This document shows positions 19,414 through 23,609 of a DNA stretch of 23,609 nt, in pieces; the first letter of the stretch is position 1, and each line of letters starts with the position of its first letter. The position numbers and the translations under genes were made by a program. The notes beneath the pieces were generated by a model. That model made no database searches. It worked only from the letters and a program-made list of their open reading frames with translations, and was not told where the DNA came from. The DNA is taken from the IMG/VR virus record IMGVR_UViG_3300044635_001006, positions 1-23,609 of that record, one strand, 5' to 3'. The DNA comes from a virus.

Positions 19414-20103
19414 ATCGCTTTCGCTCTCGCTCTACTTGCTCGATCTGAATTGCGTTTTCTTCGTTGTTCAGAATTCGCCGAAGCTCAAACCACCACGCCG
19501 ACTGATCAAGTAATCCGCCGGTCTGCGGTAGCACGCCATCAACACAAGCCGCCGAGACGTTTATTTGGTCGATCATGTCGCGACCAATAAACGACGACGG
19601 ACATTCCTTTAGTTCAAAGTATCCACCTCGACACCATTCACAACCATGCCCAGCACAGGCGGGGCACTCAATTTCAATTCTCTGCTGTTCGTCGAAAAGC
19701 TCGTTGCATCGCCCGCGACATGATTTGCAAAGCTCGCCGCAGCGGACGTAGGCGGCGATGCGGATTTTTTTAGCTCGTCACCGCTTGCCGTGAACGTCGT
19801 GACAATCGCGTCGATAATCTCGTTAATTTCGTTAATTGTCAAAAGGTCTTCGAGTGCTTCGCGACTAAACTCACGCCCGAAGTTCTCCCATCCGCTTAGG
19901 CAAACCATTACGGCATCGATCGCCGCATTAAGCTTGCCCTCTGCGTCTTCTGTCTTCATTGACGACAACGCCTTGGAAAGTTGCTTTTGCTTACCAAGCG
20001 TTAGCACGCTGCCAATCAGTCGCGGCTGAATGTCTCGCGGCTTATCGGCGTCGCTCTTGAGTACGAAGACGATCCTGTCGTCACGATCCAAACTTTTTGG
20101 CAT
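19400..20103 (-). CDS. Tail assembly chaperone, long form made by -1 frameshift
   Basis: Same start as the short form. Codons 111-113 (CTA AAA AAA) place A-AAA-AAA (19771-19765) in perfect slippery register. A -1 slip leads into an open frame of 121 codons ending at 19400, for 234 residues. The extension has C-GEL-C-KS-C-RGR-C, then CPACAGHGCEWCRGG, a DnaJ-like zinc-finger pattern, and a helical end with SAWWFELRRILNNEENA and EQVERERKRYARR. This matches lambda gpG/gpGT in place and logic: it recruits the tape measure and tube subunits. I did not find an independent start giving the second frame, and frameshifting is predicted from sequence. Confidence 0.78.
19609..20103 (-). CDS. Tail assembly chaperone, short form (gpG-like)
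   Basis: 164 residues between the tail tube and tape measure genes. N-terminal RDDRIVFVLKSDAD and RLIGSVLTLGKQKQLSKAL, then acidic helices (REALEDLLTINEINEIID) typical of small phage tail chaperones. The zero-frame tail after residue 113 is low-complexity (SASPPTSAAASF...). The ATG at 20103 touches the tail tube stop (overlap of one base). It is absent from mature tails in relatives. Expression of the two forms in a fixed ratio is expected from the slip site at 19765-19771. Confidence 0.8.
   Translation of the reverse strand: MPKSLDRDDRIVFVLKSDADKPRDIQPRLIGSVLTLGKQKQLSKALSSMKTEDAEGKLNAAIDAVMVCLSGWENFGREFSREALEDLLTINEINEIIDAIVTTFTASGDELKKSASPPTSAAASFANHVAGDATSFSTNSRELKLSAPPVLGMVVNGVEVDTLN
19765..19771 (-). 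promoter_or_regulatory. Programmed -1 frameshift slippery site A AAA AAA
   Basis: Seven A on the minus strand are read CTA AAA AAA in the zero frame, so both tRNAs can re-pair after a -1 slip. The -1 frame stays open for 121 codons beyond it. C+G-rich sequence follows; I could not define a specific downstream stem. Confidence 0.75.
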
Positions 20104-21053
20104 TATGGTGTTGCATCGACGAATTGAATCGTCAATTCCTCATCGTTTGTGGTTCCGTTTTTGTTGCACTGCCAAGTTATGTCATCGGTCACAATGTCGT
20201 TTCGGTTGCCTTGGGCAATCGTCTGGATTTGTGCTTTCGGCGCTAAAAAGATAATCGTTCCCGATCCGGCAGTCGGCAGTTTGTATTCTACCTCATATTC
20301 GGTCGATGCCGTTAGTGCCAAATATCGATCAAGCGACGCCACCAAAACGGCTTCGGGATCTGCCGTGATAACCGGCTGTCTGTTCGTCACGATCGCCGAA
20401 GCGTAGCCGCTTGCATGTGTTGTACATTCCCGCATCACAACAGTATTGCCGGCGTCAATCGTTGCCGACGCGACGCAAATGTTTGCGTTGTTGAGTTGGA
20501 ATGTATCGCCCGCACATCGGCTCGGCAGGTCGGTCGGATAGGTCGGCGCGATGATCGTCGAATCCGTCTCCGCTTCCCACTTGCCGCTGAATGTCCAGTT
20601 GATCCGCCCGAGGTCGCCTGTCGGCAAGTCGATCGAAAACGTGCCCATGCAGCCGGATAGCTTGCGATACTTTCCATCGACAAAGCCGCCAATTGTGATC
20701 GTTCGCGGGTCGCTACTGGTGGTCCCAGGTTTAGCAGTCTTCGGCTTGAACGTGCCTGACGTGTTAACCCAACCGCAAGCCGGAAGGAGTACCGTAGCCC
20801 ACGGCGGAAGCGATCCACTGTCACCGCCCCAGTAAATGTCAGTTGAAAACGTCGCCGTTCCCTGCCGACCGGCTGCGATTGCCGCCAAGTAGTTAAACGC
20901 CCCTTGGCCCTCTCGCTGCGTCTTCGAAATGTTGGGCTGAATTAGCAAATCGTAAACGTTGAACACGCCCTCGCTTGCGGTCAGCGTTTCGGCAGTGCCT
21001 ACGGTTGCTTCGGCTTTGGCAGCGAATACTGTGCGGCGTCTGAGTAACGACAT
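20103..21053 (-). CDS. Tail tube (major tail) protein
   Basis: 316 residues. The start (RRRTVFAAKAEATVGTAETL), the middle (RQGTATFSTDIYWGGDSGSLP, and PPWATVLLPACGW) and LTASTEYEVEYKLP are the pattern of siphophage tail tube proteins: a beta-sandwich that stacks as hexameric rings. It has four cysteines. The gene precedes the chaperone pair, the canonical order. The ATG at 21053 is 3 bp after the upstream stop. Confidence 0.82.
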   Translation of the reverse strand: MSLLRRRTVFAAKAEATVGTAETLTASEGVFNVYDLLIQPNISKTQREGQGAFNYLAAIAAGRQGTATFSTDIYWGGDSGSLPPWATVLLPACGWVNTSGTFKPKTAKPGTTSSDPRTITIGGFVDGKYRKLSGCMGTFSIDLPTGDLGRINWTFSGKWEAETDSTIIAPTYPTDLPSRCAGDTFQLNNANICVASATIDAGNTVVMRECTTHASGYASAIVTNRQPVITADPEAVLVASLDRYLALTASTEYEVEYKLPTAGSGTIIFLAPKAQIQTIAQGNRNDIVTDDITWQCNKNGTTNDEELTIQFVDATP

Positions 21054-21056
21054 TGA

Positions 21057-21695
21057 TTAAATTCCTCTTGGCTTGGCTTTGTTAAAGGCTGTGGCAACCC
21101 GAAACCGGATTCGTTCTTCCATTTCCTCTTGCAATCGTTCGTTAATTCGTCGCACCTGCTTAGGTTCAAAGTTCTTCGCGATGTAAACGCCCCAAGGCGA
21201 TGCCGCGTTAAGCTTTGTAATCGGCTCCCGAACCTTTCCGGCATATCGGCCTTTCCGCATCTTTCGTTTGTCGCCGATCCGCTTAAAAACGTTTCCTTTC
21301 CAACTGATCTTCACCGCACCAGGCCGCGGACCCATGAACGCTGATTCAACAAACGCCTTTCCTTTTGTTTTGCTTATTTTGTATTCAACACCAAGCCCAT
21401 TCTGTTTAGGTTTAAAATGCCTAAGGCTCATTCGGCCGGTCATGCTCAATCGAACTATCAATCCTTTTTTTGTTGGCGATGCTCTGCCGAGGATGCTTAA
21501 CGCCTTGCCGCCGTACTTGATCGCCTTTTGCGTCGTGTTTAATTCTGTTCCGATATCCTTTGCTATTTCGCTTAACGTCGCCTTGCCGGTCTTGTTTATC
21601 GCTGTCGCAATTTCTCTGTCGATGTTAATGCTCGTGCCGCGGATGGCGTCTTTCAGTTTCTCAATTTGCTTTTTGTCGATCCGAAAAGTAATCAC
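21057..21695 (-). CDS. Minor tail protein Z-like (tail completion)
   Basis: 212 residues, strongly basic. The start (ITFRIDKKQIEKLKDAI), IATAINKTGKATLSEI, and KISKTKGKAFVESAFMGPRPG resemble the prophage minor tail protein Z family, which caps or completes tails. The late AKNFEPKQVRRINERLQEEMEERI is helical. ATGA overlap to the upstream connector gene at 21692-21695. Its place before the tube gene fits. Confidence 0.75.
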   Translation of the reverse strand: MITFRIDKKQIEKLKDAIRGTSINIDREIATAINKTGKATLSEIAKDIGTELNTTQKAIKYGGKALSILGRASPTKKGLIVRLSMTGRMSLRHFKPKQNGLGVEYKISKTKGKAFVESAFMGPRPGAVKISWKGNVFKRIGDKRKMRKGRYAGKVREPITKLNAASPWGVYIAKNFEPKQVRRINERLQEEMEERIRFRVATAFNKAKPRGI

Positions 21696-22189
21696 GATCG
21701 CACGTTGTACGGGTTGCCTTCGTCGTGTCTGTAGGTCACGAGCAGCGGCAGGTTAACTCCACCGATGCCGCCGTCCGACACAATCGCGTCCGCAACGTCG
21801 AACTTTGCGTTAATCGCGTTACCTCCGAACGCATGCCACTGGCTCGCATCGCAAACGGTCTTAACAACGTCTGATTCAAAAATTTCGCAGTATTGATCGA
21901 TCGGGGTTGTGTCTTTTTCGCTCGGTAGCACATGGCAGCGAATGTCGAACCGTTGCCGATATGCGATTGCCGGAGGATTGCCTGGACAATCAAGTTCCGG
22001 CATCCGTTCGCGTTCGCCTTTCACGACAATTATTTGCAAATGCCGCGGCGTGTACTGTGCCAATCGAGTCGGCCTGACCACCTCGTAAACGTAAGTGAAA
22101 TCGCTATACCCAGCCGCTAGCCGATTGAGCCTATCGAAAAGCTCTTCGGTTATCCGCGTTAGCACCGGCAGGGCTGCAGTTATCTGCAT
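21692..22189 (-). CDS. Probable tail terminator / head-tail connector protein
   Basis: 165 residues. N-terminal helix (VLTRITEELFDRLNRL), then strands YTYV-like VYEVVRP, LQIIVVKGERER and IAYRQRFDIRCHV, and a C-terminal VNLPLLVTYRHDEGNP. The fold pattern and gene order (after FII-like, before gpZ-like) suit a tail terminator such as lambda gpU. Sequence identity to any named family is not clear to me. Overlaps the upstream gene by 10 bp. Confidence 0.62.
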   Translation of the reverse strand: MQITAALPVLTRITEELFDRLNRLAAGYSDFTYVYEVVRPTRLAQYTPRHLQIIVVKGERERMPELDCPGNPPAIAYRQRFDIRCHVLPSEKDTTPIDQYCEIFESDVVKTVCDASQWHAFGGNAINAKFDVADAIVSDGGIGGVNLPLLVTYRHDEGNPYNVRS

Positions 22190-22545
22190 TCGAGTACAAG
22201 CATTCCGTTATCTTGTGTCGTGATTTTCAGTATGGCTCGGCGTTCTGCTGCCTTGCCGTCGCGGGCTGGGAACTCTAATTGATCGCCGCCCGTGTCAATC
22301 TCCGTGCTGCTGATGCCGTTGATCGCATCGTTCGCAACGTGTACTTCAAATCGCGGTAGCACGGTCACAACGTCCTCTGCGAAGTTGTCGACCTGTTCGC
22401 GAATGACAACCGCCTTGATCGCTCGCGGTGATCTGATTTCCGATCCGTAAAATCGATGCGGGTAATAAGTCACCGATTCGGCGAAATCGTCACTGTTCAG
22501 AAAAACCGCGGTTGCGTCGCTTGCGATTACATCGCGTAGGGTCAT
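22180..22545 (-). CDS. Head-tail joining protein, FII-like
   Basis: 121 residues. FLNSDDFAESVTYYPH near the N-terminus and LPRFEVHVANDAINGI with the Asp/Gly-rich turn resemble the small beta-barrel connectors related to lambda gpFII. These join the completed head to the tail. The C-terminal AILKITTQDNGMLVLEC finishes the barrel. ATGA overlap with the preceding small gene. Confidence 0.65.
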   Translation of the reverse strand: MTLRDVIASDATAVFLNSDDFAESVTYYPHRFYGSEIRSPRAIKAVVIREQVDNFAEDVVTVLPRFEVHVANDAINGISSTEIDTGGDQLEFPARDGKAAERRAILKITTQDNGMLVLECR

Positions 22546-22733
22546 CGTTGGTTTGTCCGTGCCCGTGCTTTCGGTTGCTCTTGCACCACCGCTGCGGCGA
22601 TCGGCTCGACGCTTAGGCTAACTCGCTGGACCGGCGGCCCGTCGCCCTCGCTGTGTCGCGTCACTCCGTCAACGGTGATCTTTACGCCGGCAACCTCAAC
22701 GGATTGACCGGCGTTAATTTCTACGATCGGCAT
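22542..22733 (-). CDS. Small hypothetical structural-region protein
   Basis: 63 residues: two strands (VEINAGQSVEVAGVKITVDG, QRVSLSVEPI) and a basic C-terminal tail (KARARTNQR). It overlaps the preceding stop by one base and the next gene by four. It may be a minor head protein. No family recognised. Confidence 0.7.
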   Translation of the reverse strand: MPIVEINAGQSVEVAGVKITVDGVTRHSEGDGPPVQRVSLSVEPIAAAVVQEQPKARARTNQR

Positions 22734-23404
22734 CAGATTCGCTTCGCCTCTACGCTGACGTAATCAACGTGAACAAAGTCGATGTTCGTGTCGGCGGTCT
22801 TTTGGATCTGCACATAGGGCTGTAGCGATCCGGTCGCGGCGCTCATGTCAAAGGTCGTGCCGGCAGCAACGCGAATCCCATCGACGTAGAACTTCACGTT
22901 TGACTTCCCGCCGGTGAAGTCGATCACGAATCGACGGTAGGTCGTGCTGAGGCTCTGACCGGTTGCCTTGTCGTCAAGATCGGTCGTTCCGTCGTCGGTT
23001 TCAACAACAAGCGAATTCGACCCGATTAGCCGAAAGCTGGCGTGGTTCGCGATACTGTCAATCGCGTCGTTTCGAGCCGACGCCAAACCGAACGCGACCG
23101 AAGTTGCCGAGTCCAGGTTAGTGCTTTCCGGCACAACCTTGACGCGGTAGGCAATCGACTGAAGATTGTCGATGTCGAAACAAAGCCTGTCGCCAAACGA
23201 TAAGCACACGTTCTGTACTTCGCTCGTATTGTCGAAGCCCAAGCGAATTTCTCCAGTCGCCGAAGGCGTGACCACGGCGTAAACCGGCGTCCCGCTGCTG
23301 GAGGTGTCCGCAATCGCCCACGGGCTGCCTTGGCCCGCAGTCGTGAAGGTTTCGCCCCCCACGAAGTCATCTTCCCAAGTCAAAAAGTCCTGAATACCTG
23401 CCAT
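22733..23404 (-). CDS. LamG/concanavalin-like virion protein
   Basis: 223 residues from the ATG at 23404, which has AAGGA eight bases upstream; a start at 23437 lies in the hairpin flank and is rejected. Strands such as SLSTTYRRFVIDFTGG, VKFYVDGIRVAAGTTF and TNIDFVHVDYVSVEAKR form a jelly-roll lectin-like pattern, common in phage decoration or surface proteins that bind glycans. Being next to the major capsid gene, it may decorate the head. Fold call is by pattern only. Confidence 0.68.
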   Translation of the reverse strand: MAGIQDFLTWEDDFVGGETFTTAGQGSPWAIADTSSSGTPVYAVVTPSATGEIRLGFDNTSEVQNVCLSFGDRLCFDIDNLQSIAYRVKVVPESTNLDSATSVAFGLASARNDAIDSIANHASFRLIGSNSLVVETDDGTTDLDDKATGQSLSTTYRRFVIDFTGGKSNVKFYVDGIRVAAGTTFDMSAATGSLQPYVQIQKTADTNIDFVHVDYVSVEAKRI

Positions 23405-23428
23405 CGTTTTGATCCTTGTTTGAAATTG

Positions 23429-23463
23429 AAAAACCAACGGCCGCGGCCACTATCGGCCGCGGC
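23429..23463 (-). terminator. Terminator-like hairpin after the capsid gene
   Basis: Minus strand GCCGCGGCC-gatagt-GGCCGCGGC (23463-23440), a 9-bp stem, then CGTTGG and TTTTT (23433-23429). A partial terminator here would give more capsid transcript than downstream tail transcript. The six bases between stem and T run weaken the match to a classical terminator. Confidence 0.65.
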
Positions 23464-23480
23464 TAAAACTCAAACTCGGA

Positions 23481-23609
23481 TCATGCCGAGTTGCGATACA
23501 ATCCGCGGTAGTCGATCGCCTTGGCTCCGAACGTCTGGCGAATCTTATACTTGTAGCAGTCGCGATCGAAGTCCCATTCCTGCTCAAGCACTGGCGACTC
23601 TTCGCCTTC
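23481..23609 (-). CDS. Major capsid protein, C-terminal end (gpT-like), cut by right edge
   Basis: The 42 visible residues end ...QEWDFDRDCYKYKIRQTFG then AKAIDYRGLYRNSA. The FGAKAIDYRGLYRN ending is the one I know from Mu-type gpT-like major head subunits in phages and prophages. The N-terminal part is outside the window. Frame is fixed by the lack of stops and the hairpin after the TGA at 23481. Confidence 0.72.
   Translation of the reverse strand, partial: EGEESPVLEQEWDFDRDCYKYKIRQTFGAKAIDYRGLYRNSA

Noticed and set aside
21268-21756. Plus-strand open frame of 162 codons with hydrophobic stretches
   Set aside because: Antisense shadow of the gpZ-like and connector genes; the hydrophobicity follows from Lys/Glu-rich codons on the other strand.
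1-23609. CRISPR array, insertion sequence or rRNA
   Set aside because: No regularly spaced repeats of 25-40 bp, no transposase motifs or terminal inverted repeats, and no rRNA-like segments were seen on either strand.

Overview
The window is a stretch of a tailed bacteriophage or prophage genome with siphovirus-type tail genes. All supported genes lie on the minus strand, so transcription runs from position 23609 down to 1. They are packed as phage genes usually are, with many ATGA, GTGA or TAATG stop/start overlaps. The host is probably a planctomycete. The evidence is the cysteine-rich zinc-ribbon/glycosyltransferase protein and the NDGKPWVEPELTDEDA-type small proteins, which I associate with planctomycete genomes, together with the moderately high GC and many CGATCG-rich codons. 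This host call is inference and no host gene is present. No integrase, terminase, portal, endolysin or repressor is visible, so the temperate or lytic state cannot be decided.

Late (virion) region, 23609 to 13770. The C-terminal end of a gpT-like major capsid protein is followed by a terminator-like hairpin, a jelly-roll/LamG-like structural protein, small head-completion and head-tail connector proteins, a gpZ-like minor tail protein and the tail tube protein. Next come a tail assembly chaperone with a -1 frameshift extension, a 557-residue tape measure protein and four unrecognised tail-tip proteins. A zinc-ribbon plus GT-A-like glycosyltransferase ends the run. The chaperone has an A7 slippery run leading into a 121-codon overlapping frame rich in CxxC motifs, which is the gpG/gpGT arrangement with an unusual zinc-finger extension.

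Accessory and early region, 13617 to 4657. This holds many small genes, several under 70 residues. Recognisable ones are a calcineurin-like phosphoesterase, an HExxH metallopeptidase, an ASCH-like protein, a GNAT acetyltransferase, a MazG-like NTP pyrophosphohydrolase and a putative SSB-like protein. Strong intrinsic terminators lie near 12653-12688 and 7517-7550. Several intergenic gaps hold structured RNA. The most notable is a small-RNA-like unit at 11037-10820 with a sigma70-type promoter, a tRNA-like fold (7-bp acceptor, D-like arm, T-like arm) and a terminal stem followed by T5.

Replication and modification region, 4660 to 1. This has a T5orf172/GIY-YIG-like protein, a SNF2-type helicase, an amino-type DNA methyltransferase, a replication-initiator-like protein and the start of a DUF6475-like protein. 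Two arrays of ACGCGT repeats spaced exactly 11 bp apart lie inside the initiator gene, next to a 76-nt polypyrimidine tract. This is a strong candidate for a lambda-style origin inside the initiator gene. The helicase and the initiator each have a promoter followed directly by a leader of the same geometry: two long perfect stems whose strands interleave (A-B-hairpin-C-D), ending in T5 or T6 just before the start codon. They look like a matched pair of attenuators or pseudoknots and are the best candidate for an undescribed system here.

No gene-free stretch exceeds about 300 bases. The longest, 10787-11061, is the small-RNA-like unit.
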